A stretch of DNA of 61,694 nt, taken from Streptomyces sp. 15-116A (lineage in GTDB: Bacteria; Actinomycetota; Actinomycetes; Streptomycetales; Streptomycetaceae). The DNA lies in assembly GCF_025290915.1 (NCBI RefSeq), contig NZ_JAOCQE010000013.1:1-61694 (forward strand), written 5' to 3'. Below, in pieces: positions 21,037 through 30,016 of the stretch (its first letter is position 1; the number at the start of each line of letters is the position of its first letter). The translations under genes and the position numbers were made by a program. Below the pieces are notes generated by a model, which worked only from the letters and a program-made list of their open reading frames with translations, did no database searches and was not told where the DNA came from.

Positions 21037-21459
21037 TCAGCCGAGGAGCGCGATGGCGGCCTCCGCGAAAGCGTGATCCTGCTCCGGCGCACCGCCGCCC
21101 ACACCGATCGCGCCGATCAGACGACCCTCACGCCGAAGGGGCAGCCCGCCGGCGATGAACAGCAGCGGCCGGTCGAGTGCGGTCGGCAGCGTGTGGAACG
21201 GACCCCCGGGCTGCACGGCCCCGACGAGATCAGCGGTGGGCGCGTTCAGCTGCAGGGCCGTGTACGCCTTGCGGGTGCTGGTCTCGCCGGAGATCAGCAC
21301 GGCGCGGTCGTCCCGCCGGAAGGCGAGCAGATGTCCGCCGGCGTCGAGCACCGTGACGCTGACGGTGGCTCCGGCTGCCTCGGCGGCCCGACGCGCCGCG
21401 GTGACGAGTGCTTCGGCGTCCGCCGTGGTGAGCGGGGCGACGGCTGTGGTGGTGCTCAT
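21037..21459 (-). CDS. GlcG/HbpS-family (DUF336) protein
   Basis: The 140-aa protein has the family pattern VSVTVLDAGGHLLAFRRDD, a central TSTRKAYTA and a C-terminal LIGAIGVGGGAPEQDHAFAEA. HbpS members bind haem and can sense redox stress, but others (GlcG, PduO-C-like) have different roles, so haem binding is only a possibility. No signal peptide, unlike secreted HbpS. It lies downstream of the MFS gene on the same strand, 95 bp away. Confidence 0.85.
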   Translation of the reverse strand: MSTTTAVAPLTTADAEALVTAARRAAEAAGATVSVTVLDAGGHLLAFRRDDRAVLISGETSTRKAYTALQLNAPTADLVGAVQPGGPFHTLPTALDRPLLFIAGGLPLRREGRLIGAIGVGGGAPEQDHAFAEAAIALLG

Positions 21460-21554
21460 GAGGGTTCTCCTTGAGGTGCGGGGTCTTACGACTTGCTCTG
21501 CGGAGGGGGGCCGGTGCTGTGGGGCGGCCCTGACCCGCAGCCACGGCTCACGGG

Positions 21555-22763
21555 TCAGTGGATGAGGACGCCGCGCTGCTCGGCGGGGGCGGAGCCGGCG
21601 ACCACGGTCCCGGTGCGTGCCTCCCGGCGCTCCAGGGCGGCCGAGACGAAGGCCAGGACCAGAGCGGCCGCGGCGAGGGCGGCGCCGACCCAGTTGGGCG
21701 CGGTGTAGCCGAGACCGGCCGCGATCACCAGTCCACCGAGCCAGGCGGACAGGGCGTTGCCGAGATTGAAGGCGCCGATGTTGACGGCCGAGGCCAGCGT
21801 GGGGGCACCGTGGGCCTGGTCCAGTACACGCTTCTGCAGCGGCGGAACGCTGGCGAAGCCCAGGGCTCCGATCAGGGCGATGGTGACGGCCGCGAGGACC
21901 TTGTCGTGCGCGGTCAGGGTGAACAGCGCGAGGACCACGGCGAGGGCCCCAAGGGACACGTACAGCATGGGCATCAGGGCGCGGTCCGCATACCTGCCGC
22001 CGACGAGATTGCCGCCCACCATGCCGAGGCCGAAGAGGACGAGCAGCCAGGTGACCGAGCCGTCGGCGAAGCCGGCGACGTGGGTCATCATCGGCGCGAT
22101 GTAGGTGATGGCCGCGAAGACTCCGCCGAAGCCGAGGACGGTCATCGCCATGGCGAGCAGCACCTGGACGTTCTTGAGGGCGGCCAGCTCGTGGCGCAGC
22201 CGCACACCCTCGGGCTTGGGCAGGTCCGGCACGAGCCGGGCGACCCCGGCCAGTCCGACGACACCGAGCACGGCGACGATGCCGAAGGTGACGCGCCAGC
22301 CGATGGACTGGCCGACGAGGGTGCCGAGCGGGACGCCGACGACATTGGCGACGGTGAGGCCGGTGAACATCAGGGCGATGGCTCCGGCCTTCTTGTCCGG
22401 GGCGACCAGGTCCGCGGCGACCACCGAGCCGATGCCGAAGAAGGCTCCGTGGGCCAGCGAAGCGACGACACGTCCGAGCAGCATGACGCCGAAGGCGGGT
22501 GCCAGCGCCGAGAGCAGGTTGCCGGCGATGAACAGGCCCATCAGCAGCATCAGCATCCGCTTGCGGGAGACCCGGGTGCCGAGGGCGGTCATCAGCGGCG
22601 CACCGAGCACGACACCCAGGGCGTAGCCGGTCACCAGGTAGCCGGCGGTGGGGATGGAGACGCCGAAGTCACCCGCGACCTCGGGCAGCAAGCCCATGAT
22701 CACGAACTCCGTGGTTCCGATCCCGAAGGCCCCGATCGCCAGGGCCAGAAGCGCGAGAGGCAT
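21555..22763 (-). CDS. MFS transporter (AraJ/drug-efflux type)
   Basis: The 402-aa permease has twelve predicted helices, starting LALLALAIGAFGIGTTEFVI with the GTTEFVIMGLLPEVA signature common in the arabinose/chloramphenicol efflux subfamily, and a MFS motif A-like region. It probably exports a small hydrophobic compound. It is divergent from a MarR gene across a 139-bp repeat-bearing region, the usual layout of a drug-responsive repressor-pump pair. Confidence 0.9.
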   Translation of the reverse strand: MPLALLALAIGAFGIGTTEFVIMGLLPEVAGDFGVSIPTAGYLVTGYALGVVLGAPLMTALGTRVSRKRMLMLLMGLFIAGNLLSALAPAFGVMLLGRVVASLAHGAFFGIGSVVAADLVAPDKKAGAIALMFTGLTVANVVGVPLGTLVGQSIGWRVTFGIVAVLGVVGLAGVARLVPDLPKPEGVRLRHELAALKNVQVLLAMAMTVLGFGGVFAAITYIAPMMTHVAGFADGSVTWLLVLFGLGMVGGNLVGGRYADRALMPMLYVSLGALAVVLALFTLTAHDKVLAAVTIALIGALGFASVPPLQKRVLDQAHGAPTLASAVNIGAFNLGNALSAWLGGLVIAAGLGYTAPNWVGAALAAAALVLAFVSAALERREARTGTVVAGSAPAEQRGVLIH

Positions 22764-22810
22764 GAGGACAGACCTTCCAGGTCGTTGCAGGAGCGCTTTA
22801 CGTGCTTCGA

Positions 22811-22852
22811 CAATAGTTGCAGGCGCGTTTTATTTGCAAGCGCGGTCTATTG
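22811..22852. promoter_or_regulatory. Candidate MarR operator in divergent promoter
   Basis: CAATAG (22811-22816) and CTATTG (22847-22852) flank two direct copies of TTGCANGCGCG (22817-22827 and 22834-22844). It lies between the MFS and MarR genes. Confidence 0.5.
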
Positions 22853-22902
22853 CGCCGCTGCTCTATCCTGGGTTCAGCCGCTCCTGGACGGAGGAAACGC
22901 CC

Positions 22903-23367
22903 ATGACCGCCACGGATCCCGCCCTCACCGCCCTCGCCCAGGGCTGGTGCGCCCTTTCCCTGCTGCACGGGAGGATCGAGGCGCACATCGAGCGCGCTCT
23001 TCAGGCCGGGCACGACCTGAGCGTGCGCGAGTACTCCCTGCTCGACGTGCTGAGCCGGCAGCACGACGGCGAGGGCGGCCATCTGCAGATGAAGCAGGTC
23101 GCCGACGCGGTGGTCCTCAGCCAGAGCGCCACCACCCGGCTGGTCACGCGGCTCGAGGACCGAGGGCTGCTGGAGCGCTATCTGTGCCCCACGGACCGGC
23201 GTGGCATCTACACCAATGTCACGGAGGCCGGTCTCCAGCTTCTGGAGGAGGCCCGGCCGACCAATGACGCCGCCCTGCGCCAAGCCCTGGACGAAGCGGC
23301 GAAGAACCCCGATCTGGCCCCTCTGGTCCGCGCCGTCGAGACCCTCAAGGCGCCGGTCCCCGCATAG
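22903..23367 (+). CDS. MarR-family transcriptional regulator
   Basis: The 154-aa winged-helix protein has the MarR core at ~30-120 (LSVREYSLLDVLSR, LVTRLEDRGLLER, DRRGIYTNVTEAG). It probably represses the divergent MFS pump and itself. ATG 22903 has a GGAGGAAA-type site upstream; the frame is open further back without support. The next gene starts 33 nt later on the same strand. Confidence 0.9.
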   Translation: MTATDPALTALAQGWCALSLLHGRIEAHIERALQAGHDLSVREYSLLDVLSRQHDGEGGHLQMKQVADAVVLSQSATTRLVTRLEDRGLLERYLCPTDRRGIYTNVTEAGLQLLEEARPTNDAALRQALDEAAKNPDLAPLVRAVETLKAPVPA

Positions 23368-23400
23368 AGCGAGGCCGGCCACGCTGCGTACGCTGCGGCC

Positions 23401-23853
23401 ATGGGAGATCTTGAGATACGCACCGCGGTCGCCGACGACATCCCCGCCATCGTCGGCATGCTCGCCGACGATCCCTTGGGCGCCGAACGCGAGTCGCCGG
23501 ACGACCTCGGCCCCTACCTGGCCGCGTTCGAACGGCTCAGCTCCGATCCGAACCAGCATCTGGTCGTCGCGGTTCGCGGGGGTCGGGTCATCGGCACGCT
23601 GCAGCTCACCATCGTTCCCGGGCTGTCGCGCCGCGGTGCCACCAGGTCGATCATCGAGGGCGTCCGCATCCACGCCGCCGAGCGGGGCAGCGGCCTGGGC
23701 ACGCGGCTCATCGAGTGGGCCGTCGACGAGTCCCGTCGCCAGGACTGCCGACTGGTCCAGCTGACGTCGGACAGCAGCCGCACCGATGCCCGCCGCTTCT
23801 ACGAGCGGCTCGGATTCACTGCGTCCCATGTCGGCTTCAAGCTGGCGCTGTAG
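23401..23853 (+). CDS. GNAT-family N-acetyltransferase
   Basis: The 150-aa single-domain GNAT has LEIRTAVADDIPAIVGMLADD at the N-terminus, an acetyl-CoA loop in AAERGSGLGTRLIEWAVDE and the late ARRFYERLGFTASHVGFKL. Substrate unknown. It lies 33 nt downstream of the MarR gene and may be part of the same resistance-type operon. Confidence 0.88.
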   Translation: MGDLEIRTAVADDIPAIVGMLADDPLGAERESPDDLGPYLAAFERLSSDPNQHLVVAVRGGRVIGTLQLTIVPGLSRRGATRSIIEGVRIHAAERGSGLGTRLIEWAVDESRRQDCRLVQLTSDSSRTDARRFYERLGFTASHVGFKLAL

Positions 23854-23880
23854 CAGACGTGCGGCGTCACCGTACGAGAC

Positions 23881-23918
23881 GAGCCGGGCGCTGTTTCACG
23901 TGAAACAGCCCCCGGCTC
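23881..23918. terminator. Bidirectional terminator-like palindrome with parS at its centre
   Basis: 38-bp palindrome with a single mismatch: GAGCCGGG.GCTGTTTCAC on the left and its complement on the right, between the convergent GNAT and serine hydrolase genes. Its centre is a perfect parS. Confidence 0.65.
23893..23906. promoter_or_regulatory. parS: parS site (perfect), centre of terminator palindrome
   Basis: Perfect GTTTCACGTGAAAC in the middle of the 38-bp palindrome at 23881-23918. Confidence 0.92.
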
Positions 23919-23945
23919 GCAACCGGCTCGGTCGTCCGGTGATGG

Positions 23946-25331
23946 CTAACCGATCCCCCGCCACCCCTCGGGATCCACGCCCCCCGGCACGGGAGCGTCC
24001 TCGTCGTACGGTAGGCGCGTGAACACGAACGACCCGAGGTCGAGATGGCTCACGGACCCGTCCGCACGCCGCACGGGCCGCAGAAGCTCACCGGCGTAAT
24101 AGCCCTCGAGACCCGTCCACGTGCCATCTCCGTTGGAACGGAAGCGTGAGCGGCGGCCGTTGCCGCTCAGCGGCCCCAGCGAGACCAGCCCGTCGCCCGA
24201 GAGCCGCAGGGCGAAGGCGTGCGTGCCCCAGTACCACTGCCCCACCAGTTCGAGCACCGTGGCATCGGCCTCCCGCAACGGCTTCCAGGGGTCAGGGATA
24301 CGCGGTTCCGCCTCGGCCACGATCCGGACGAGATCGGCGGCGATCGAGGACACCGGCGGACCGGACGTGCAGTTCGCCAGGACGACCGCTGCCACGTCGT
24401 CCTCCACACTGATCGCGAGACACGCGAGGAAACCCGGCAGGGACCCGGAGTGGCCCACGAGGATCCGTCCGCCCTGATGACGAACCTCCAAGCCCAGGCC
24501 GTACGCATACCCGGCGGCGACGTCCGCGGTCTCGACCGCCGCCGCAGGCGTCCGCATCTCCCGCACGGACTCCGCGCTCAGCACCCGCTCGTCCCCGTTG
24601 GCCAGGAAGGCCGCGAAGCGTCCCAAGTCCCGCGTCGTGGACCACAGTTGTCCCGCGGCGGCCATCCGTCCGAGATCCTCCTGCGGCTCCGGCAGCAGCA
24701 CATCCGCCCAGGGATGAACCGCCCAGCCACCCGCGTGCGGCGCCTGCGGACGCACGCTCGTACGACTCAGCCCCAGAGGTTCGAGCACTTCACGCCGAAG
24801 CACGTCCTCCCACGACGCCCCTCTCACCTTCTCGACCAGCGCACCGAGCAACGCGTATCCGGGGTTCGAGTAGTGGAACCGGCGGCCCACCGGATGCACC
24901 AGGGGCCGCTCACCCAGCACATCGGCCAGCTCGGGACGCAGAGAACCCGCAGTGCGCTCCCACCACGGGCCAGGCGGCTCGGCCGTCAGTCCGCCGGCGT
25001 GCGCGAGCAGTTCGGCGACGGTCGCCTCTCCGGCGCCTGTTCCGGAAAGGTGCTTCTCCAGAGGATCCCCGAGATCGAGCACCCCCTCGTCCCGCAGCCG
25101 GAGGACCAGCACGGCGGTGAAGGTCTTGGTGATCGAACCGATCCGGTACTGCACGTTCTCATCCGGAGTCTGCCCCTCCACCGAGGTCCGCGCCCCCGAC
25201 CACACGGCATCGCCGCCCCGCACGACCGTCGCGACCAGGGACGGTGCACGCCCCTCCGCCTGCGCTACGGCGATCCGGTGCAGCAGCGCGCGGCGCGTAC
25301 CGGGCAGCAGCTCTTCCTGAGGTGTCGTCAT
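23946..25331 (-). CDS. Serine hydrolase (class C beta-lactamase/PBP4-like)
   Basis: The 461-aa protein has the serine-hydrolase S-x-x-K motif in RIGSITKTFTAVLVLRL, the Y-x-N motif in FHYSNPGYALLG, and a third motif near GHSGSLPGFL (HxG type). It lacks a signal peptide, so it may be a cytoplasmic esterase or peptidase rather than an antibiotic beta-lactamase. A C-terminal ~100 residues form a separate beta-rich domain. It starts 23 nt downstream of dnaB on the same strand, so readthrough from dnaB is possible. Confidence 0.88.
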   Translation of the reverse strand: MTTPQEELLPGTRRALLHRIAVAQAEGRAPSLVATVVRGGDAVWSGARTSVEGQTPDENVQYRIGSITKTFTAVLVLRLRDEGVLDLGDPLEKHLSGTGAGEATVAELLAHAGGLTAEPPGPWWERTAGSLRPELADVLGERPLVHPVGRRFHYSNPGYALLGALVEKVRGASWEDVLRREVLEPLGLSRTSVRPQAPHAGGWAVHPWADVLLPEPQEDLGRMAAAGQLWSTTRDLGRFAAFLANGDERVLSAESVREMRTPAAAVETADVAAGYAYGLGLEVRHQGGRILVGHSGSLPGFLACLAISVEDDVAAVVLANCTSGPPVSSIAADLVRIVAEAEPRIPDPWKPLREADATVLELVGQWYWGTHAFALRLSGDGLVSLGPLSGNGRRSRFRSNGDGTWTGLEGYYAGELLRPVRRADGSVSHLDLGSFVFTRLPYDEDAPVPGGVDPEGWRGIG

Positions 25332-25354
25332 GCCCTCAGTTCAGCAGGAATCGA

Positions 25355-26833
25355 TCAGGTCTGCGCCATGTCGACGAAACGCGAGTAGTGCCCCTGGAAG
25401 GCGACCGTGATCGTGGCCGTCGGGCCGTTTCGGTGCTTGGCGACGATCAGGTCGGCCTCACCCGCACGAGGCGACTCCTTCTCGTACGCGTCCTCGCGGT
25501 GCAGCAGGATGACCATGTCGGCGTCCTGCTCGATGGAGCCGGACTCGCGGAGGTCGGAGACCATCGGCTTCTTGTCCGTGCGCTGCTCGGGACCACGGTT
25601 CAGCTGGGAGAGCGCGATGACCGGGATCTCCAGCTCCTTGGCCAGCAGCTTGAGGTTACGGGACATGTCCGAGACCTCCTGCTGACGGCTCTCGGCGCGC
25701 TTGGAACCGCCGGACTGCATCAGCTGGAGGTAGTCGATGACGACGAGCTTCAGGTCGTTGCGCTGCTTCAGACGGCGGCACTTGGCGCGGATCTCCATCA
25801 TCGACAGGTTCGGGGAGTCGTCGATGTAGAGCGGCGCGGCCGACACGTCCGGCATCCGGCGCGCCAGCCGGGTCCAGTCCTCGTCGGTCATCGTGCCGGA
25901 CCGCATGTGGTGCAGGGCGACCCGGGCCTCGGCCGACAGCAGACGCATCGCGATCTCGTTGCGCCCCATCTCGAGCGAGAAGATGACACTCGGCAGGTTG
26001 TGCTTGATCGACGCCGCCCTCGCGAAGTCCAGCGCCAGCGTCGACTTACCCATAGCGGGACGCGCGGCGATGACGATCATCTGCCCCGGGTGCAGTCCGT
26101 TGGTGAGCGAGTCGAAGTCGGTGAAGCCGGTGGGGACGCCGGTCATCTCGCCGCTGCGCGATCCGATCGCCTCGATCTCGTCGAGCGCGCCCTCCATGAT
26201 GTCGCCGAGCGGCAGATAGTCCTCGCTGGTGCGCTGCTCGGTGACCGCGTAGATCTCGGCCTGGGCGCGGTTGACGATCTCGTCGACGTCGTCGTCGGCC
26301 GCGTATCCCATCTGGGTGATGCGCGTGCCCGCCTCGACCAGCCGGCGCAGCACGGCGCGCTCGTGCACGATCTCCGCGTAGTACGCCGCGTTGGCCGCCG
26401 TGGGCACCATCTGCACGAGCGTGTGCAGATAGGAGGCCCCTCCGACCTTGTTGATCTCGCCGCGCTTGGTCAGCTCGGCGGCGATGGTGATGGGGTCGGC
26501 CGGCTCGCCTCGCGCGTACACGTCGAGGACGGCCGTGTAGATGGTCTCGTGGGCCGGCTTGTAGAAGTCGTGGCCCTTGAGGATCTCGACGACGTCGGCG
26601 ATGGCGTCCTTGGACAGCAGCATGCCGCCCAGCACGGACTGCTCGGCCTCGAGGTCCTGCGGCGGAACCCGCTCGAACGCGGATCCCCCGCCGTCCCACA
26701 CTCCGCTGTCCCGGCCGCGGTCGTGCTGCTCGTCCCGGCCACGGCCCCCGTCGTCACGGCGGCGGGAGGCGGGCAGACGATCGCTGGGACCGCTGTCGGC
26801 CCACGGGTCGTCCAAGGGCTCGGAAATGCTCAC
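25355..26833 (-). CDS. dnaB: Replicative DNA helicase DnaB
   Basis: Hexameric fork helicase of 492 aa. The N-terminal domain starts VPPQDLEAEQSVLGGML; the RecA-like C-terminal domain has a Walker A ARPAMGKSTLAL, the DDSPNL and VIDYLQLM (Walker B) region, and SQLNRGPEQRTDKKP. The first ~50 residues are charged (R/D/G-rich), typical for Streptomyces. The GTG start at 26833 has a GGAGG site; the frame is open to 27151 but that part is not family-like. The 450-bp upstream region holds DnaA boxes. Confidence 0.97.
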   Translation of the reverse strand: MSISEPLDDPWADSGPSDRLPASRRRDDGGRGRDEQHDRGRDSGVWDGGGSAFERVPPQDLEAEQSVLGGMLLSKDAIADVVEILKGHDFYKPAHETIYTAVLDVYARGEPADPITIAAELTKRGEINKVGGASYLHTLVQMVPTAANAAYYAEIVHERAVLRRLVEAGTRITQMGYAADDDVDEIVNRAQAEIYAVTEQRTSEDYLPLGDIMEGALDEIEAIGSRSGEMTGVPTGFTDFDSLTNGLHPGQMIVIAARPAMGKSTLALDFARAASIKHNLPSVIFSLEMGRNEIAMRLLSAEARVALHHMRSGTMTDEDWTRLARRMPDVSAAPLYIDDSPNLSMMEIRAKCRRLKQRNDLKLVVIDYLQLMQSGGSKRAESRQQEVSDMSRNLKLLAKELEIPVIALSQLNRGPEQRTDKKPMVSDLRESGSIEQDADMVILLHREDAYEKESPRAGEADLIVAKHRNGPTATITVAFQGHYSRFVDMAQT

Positions 26834-27292
26834 CGAGCCACCTCCTCCCGTCCGCCGAGCGGACCTCGCCGTGCCCCTCTGTTCTACGGCACGGCACTGA
26901 CAAATAAGAGGCCCAACTCCGGTTGACGCGCGCCGGTTTTGTGGTGTTTTCCAGACCGGCAGGCGGAGCGGGCGCCGGACAACCGTAGGCCCGACGGCAC
27001 CGTCAGCCAATCTGGTTATCCACAGGCCATGTGGACGACGGCCCCAATGCTGTGGACAACTCCTCAAAACCTGTGCACGACCCGGTGGACAGCCCTGTGA
27101 ACAAGCTCTGCTCGCTTCACCAGAAGGACTCCTGACCTGCGTCTTTGCCATCCACCGGCTGTGCAGAAGAAAAACTTCCCCAGTCGGATCAAGATCACTT
27201 CAGGTCGTGTACCCAAGCACACACCTCAGGACCTCAAGTAAGGGTCACAAAAGCTTTGCATCTCTTACCTGTGGACGATTAGATTGGTGCAC
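26834..27292. other. Intergenic region before dnaB and MATE gene with DnaA boxes
   Basis: About 460 bp between divergent genes. It contains the perfect DnaA boxes TTATCCACA (27016-27024) and TTGTCCACA on the minus strand (27059-27051), and two one-mismatch copies TCGTCCACA on the minus strand (27038-27030, 27278-27270). The sequence between is poor in GC for this genome. No gene is seen in it. Confidence 0.7.
27016..27059. promoter_or_regulatory. DnaA box cluster upstream of dnaB
   Basis: Three DnaA boxes within 44 bp: TTATCCACA, and on the other strand TCGTCCACA and TTGTCCACA. Confidence 0.65.
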
Positions 27293-28630
27293 ATGACACA
27301 GGCCCCCGCGCGCCCCCGAGCCGCCCGGCGGCGGCATGACCGCGAGATCGTCATGCTGGCCGTTCCCGCCTTCGGCGCCCTCGTCGCCGAGCCGCTTTTC
27401 GTCATGGCCGACAGCGCGATCGTCGGGCATCTCGGCACGGCACAGCTCGCCGGTCTCGGCGTCGCCTCGGCCCTCCTCATGACCGCCGTCAGCGTCTTCG
27501 TCTTCCTGGCCTACGCCACCACCGCCGCCGTCGCCCGACGCGTGGGCGCGGGTGACCTTCCGGCAGCCATCCGCCAGGGGATGGACGGCATCTGGCTGGC
27601 CCTGCTGCTCGGCGCCGCCGTCATCGCCGTCGTCCTGCCCACCGCCCCCGCCCTGGTGGACCTCTTCGGCGCCTCCGACACAGCGGCCCCCTACGCCACC
27701 ACCTATCTGCGGATCTCGTCACTCGGCATACCGGCGATGCTGGTCGTGCTGGCCGCCACCGGCCTCCTGCGCGGGCTGCAGGACACCAGGACTCCGCTGT
27801 ATGTCGCCGTCGGCGGCTTCGTCGCCAACGGTGTTCTCAACGTCGCGCTCGTCTACGGCGCCGGCCTCGGCATCGCGGGGTCCGCCTGGGGCACGGTCAT
27901 CGCCCAGTGCGCGATGGCCGCTGTCTACCTGGCCGTGGTGCTGCGCGGCGCCCGCAAGCACGGGGCCTCGCTGCGCCCGCACGCCGCGGGGATCAAGGCC
28001 TCGGCACAGGCGGGCGTACCGCTGCTGGTGCGCACCCTGTCGCTCAGGGCGATCCTGCTGATCGCCACAGCGGTGGCCGCGCGCCTCGGCGACGCCGATA
28101 TCGCGGCCCACCAGATCATCCTCTCCCTGTGGAGTCTGCTCGCCTTCGCGCTGGACGCCATCGCCATCGCCGGACAGGCCATCATCGGACGCTATCTGGG
28201 GGCCGGTGACGTCGAAGGCGCCCGTGACGCCTGCCGCCGGATGGTGGAGTGGGGCATCGGGGTCGGGGTGGTCCTCGGTGTCCTGGTGGTGCTCGCCCGC
28301 CCGGTGTTCCTGCCGCTGTTCACCAGCGACTCCGCCGTGCAGGACGCAGCACTGCCGGCCCTGGTGATCGTGGCCCTGTCCCAGCCGATCTCCGGCATCG
28401 TCTTCGTCCTGGACGGCGTCCTGATGGGCGCGGGCGACGGACCATACCTCGCCTGGGCGATGCTGCTGACCCTGGCGGTCTTCACTCCGGCCGCCCTGAT
28501 GGTCCCGTTCCTCGGCGGTGGACTCACCGCGCTGTGGGCCACGATGACGCTCATGATGACCGTACGGATGCTGACGCTGTGGCTCCGTACCCGCTCCGGC
28601 CGCTGGATCGTCACGGGCGCCACGCGCTGA
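27293..28630 (+). CDS. MATE-family efflux transporter (DinF-like)
   Basis: The 445-aa permease has about twelve helices and MATE features: VMLAVPAFGALVAEPLFVMAD with ADSAIVGHLG at the N-terminus, and the repeated-half counterpart around residues 235-260. It probably exports cationic compounds using H+ or Na+. ATG 27293 was chosen over TTG 27284 and GTG 27287. It ends 2 nt before a parS and about 36 nt before a strong terminator. Confidence 0.9.
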   Translation: MTQAPARPRAARRRHDREIVMLAVPAFGALVAEPLFVMADSAIVGHLGTAQLAGLGVASALLMTAVSVFVFLAYATTAAVARRVGAGDLPAAIRQGMDGIWLALLLGAAVIAVVLPTAPALVDLFGASDTAAPYATTYLRISSLGIPAMLVVLAATGLLRGLQDTRTPLYVAVGGFVANGVLNVALVYGAGLGIAGSAWGTVIAQCAMAAVYLAVVLRGARKHGASLRPHAAGIKASAQAGVPLLVRTLSLRAILLIATAVAARLGDADIAAHQIILSLWSLLAFALDAIAIAGQAIIGRYLGAGDVEGARDACRRMVEWGIGVGVVLGVLVVLARPVFLPLFTSDSAVQDAALPALVIVALSQPISGIVFVLDGVLMGAGDGPYLAWAMLLTLAVFTPAALMVPFLGGGLTALWATMTLMMTVRMLTLWLRTRSGRWIVTGATR

Positions 28631-28632
28631 GC

Positions 28633-28646
28633 GTTTCACGTGAAAC
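28633..28646. promoter_or_regulatory. parS: parS site (perfect)
   Basis: Perfect GTTTCACGTGAAAC directly after the MATE stop codon. Confidence 0.92.
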
Positions 28647-28665
28647 ATCTGCGCGCGGCGACGAC

Positions 28666-28699
28666 AAGGGGGCCGCACCCCGAAGGGTGCGGCCCCCTT
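28666..28699. terminator. Bidirectional terminator between MATE gene and rplI
   Basis: Perfect 15-bp stem AAGGGGGCCGCACCC with a CGAA tetraloop, ending in CCCCCTT on either strand, between convergent genes. Confidence 0.9.
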
Positions 28700-28725
28700 G
28701 CTCACTGCTTCAGCGAGCGCGGCGA

Positions 28726-29172
28726 TCAGGCCGCGACGACCTCGATGTTGACCTTGGCGGCAACCTCGGGGTGCAGACGCACGGACGTCTCGTGAGCGCC
28801 CAGGGTCTTGATCGGCGTACCGAGCTCGATGCGGCGCTTGTCGACCTCGGGGCCACCGGCGTCCTTGATCGCGGAAGCGATGTCGGCCGGGGTGACGGAA
28901 CCGAAGAGACGACCGGCGTCGCCGGAGCGGACCGCGAGGCGGACCTTGACGCCCTCGAGCTGGGCCTTCACCTGGTTGGCCTGCTCGATGGTCTGGATCT
29001 CGTGGATCTTGCGAGCGCGGCGGATCTGCTCGACGTCCTTCTCGCCACCCTTGGTCCAGCGGATCGCGAGCTTCCGCGGGATCAGGTAGTTGCGAGCGTA
29101 ACCGTCCTTGACGTCGACGACGTCGCCCGCGGCACCGAGGCCGGAGACCTCGTGGGTGAGGATGATCTTCAT
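28726..29172 (-). CDS. rplI: 50S ribosomal protein bL9
   Basis: The 148-aa bL9 begins [32 protein letters not shown], the conserved rRNA-binding N-domain, followed by a long helix and the C-domain. It is the last gene of the rpsF-ssb-rpsR-rplI operon, 18 nt after rpsR. Confidence 0.98.
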   Translation of the reverse strand: MKIILTHEVSGLGAAGDVVDVKDGYARNYLIPRKLAIRWTKGGEKDVEQIRRARKIHEIQTIEQANQVKAQLEGVKVRLAVRSGDAGRLFGSVTPADIASAIKDAGGPEVDKRRIELGTPIKTLGAHETSVRLHPEVAAKVNIEVVAA

Positions 29173-29190
29173 GAGTCGGTCACCCTTCCC

Positions 29191-29427
29191 TTATCGCGCG
29201 GTGGAGGTGTAGGGCAGCAGCGCCATCTCACGGCTGTTCTTGACGGCCGTGGCGACGTCACGCTGGTGCTGCGTGCAGTTGCCGGTCACGCGGCGGGCAC
29301 GGATCTTGCCGCGGTCGGAAATGAACTTCCGCAGCATGTTCGTGTCCTTGTAGTCCACGTACGTGACCTTGTCCTTGCAGAATGCGCAGACCTTCTTCTT
29401 CGGCTTGCGCACAGGCGGCTTCGCCAT
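29191..29427 (-). CDS. rpsR: 30S ribosomal protein bS18 (Cys-containing form)
   Basis: The 78-aa bS18 contains CAFC near residue 15 and NCTQHQRD later, so it is the Zn-ribbon (C+) type; Zn-free paralogues are usually elsewhere under Zur control. It carries the core [21 protein letters not shown]. It lies between ssb and rplI in the operon. Confidence 0.97.
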   Translation of the reverse strand: MAKPPVRKPKKKVCAFCKDKVTYVDYKDTNMLRKFISDRGKIRARRVTGNCTQHQRDVATAVKNSREMALLPYTSTAR

Positions 29428-29470
29428 GGTGTATCTCCTGTGTGATCAAGAAGTGTGGGTACGGCCCGCC

Positions 29471-29941
29471 CTAGAAGGGGGGCTCGTCCGAGTAGCCGCC
29501 ACCGCCGCCGGAGCCACCGCCCCAGCCGCCGCCCTGCTGGCCGCCACCGCCGCCGTAACCGCCCTGGCCACCGCGGCCCGTGGTCTTGGTGACCTTGGCC
29601 GTGGCATTGCGCAGGCTGGCGCCGACTTCCTCGACGTCCAGCTCGTAGACCGTGCGCTTGACGCCCTCACGGTCCTCGTAGGACCGCTGCTTCAGCCGGC
29701 CCTGCACGATGACGCGCATGCCTCGCTGGAGCGACTCGGCGACGTTCTCCGCCGCCTGGCGCCAGACCGAGCAGGTCAGGAACAGGCTCTCGCCGTCCTT
29801 CCACTCGTTCGTCTGGCGGTCGAAGGTGCGGGGAGTCGACGCGACACGGAACTTCGCGACGGCCGCACCGGACGGGGTGAAGCGCAGCTCGGGGTCATCG
29901 ACAAGATTGCCGACGACCGTGATGACGGTCTCGCCTGCCAT
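29471..29941 (-). CDS. ssb: Single-stranded DNA-binding protein
   Basis: The 156-aa SSB has an OB fold (residues 1-~112, [20 protein letters not shown] to [13 protein letters not shown]), then a Gly-rich linker and the C-terminal acidic tip DEPPF that docks partner proteins. The linker is short; the S. coelicolor SsbA I recall is about 199 aa. It is the second gene of the ribosomal operon, which is the essential SSB context in Streptomyces. Confidence 0.96.
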   Translation of the reverse strand: MAGETVITVVGNLVDDPELRFTPSGAAVAKFRVASTPRTFDRQTNEWKDGESLFLTCSVWRQAAENVAESLQRGMRVIVQGRLKQRSYEDREGVKRTVYELDVEEVGASLRNATAKVTKTTGRGGQGGYGGGGGQQGGGWGGGSGGGGGYSDEPPF

Positions 29942-30016
29942 GGGGGAACCTCTCGGCGGGTTTGCTGCTGGCTGCTTGCTGCTACTCGAATCCCGAGATC
30001 AGCTGAGCGGGAGAGC

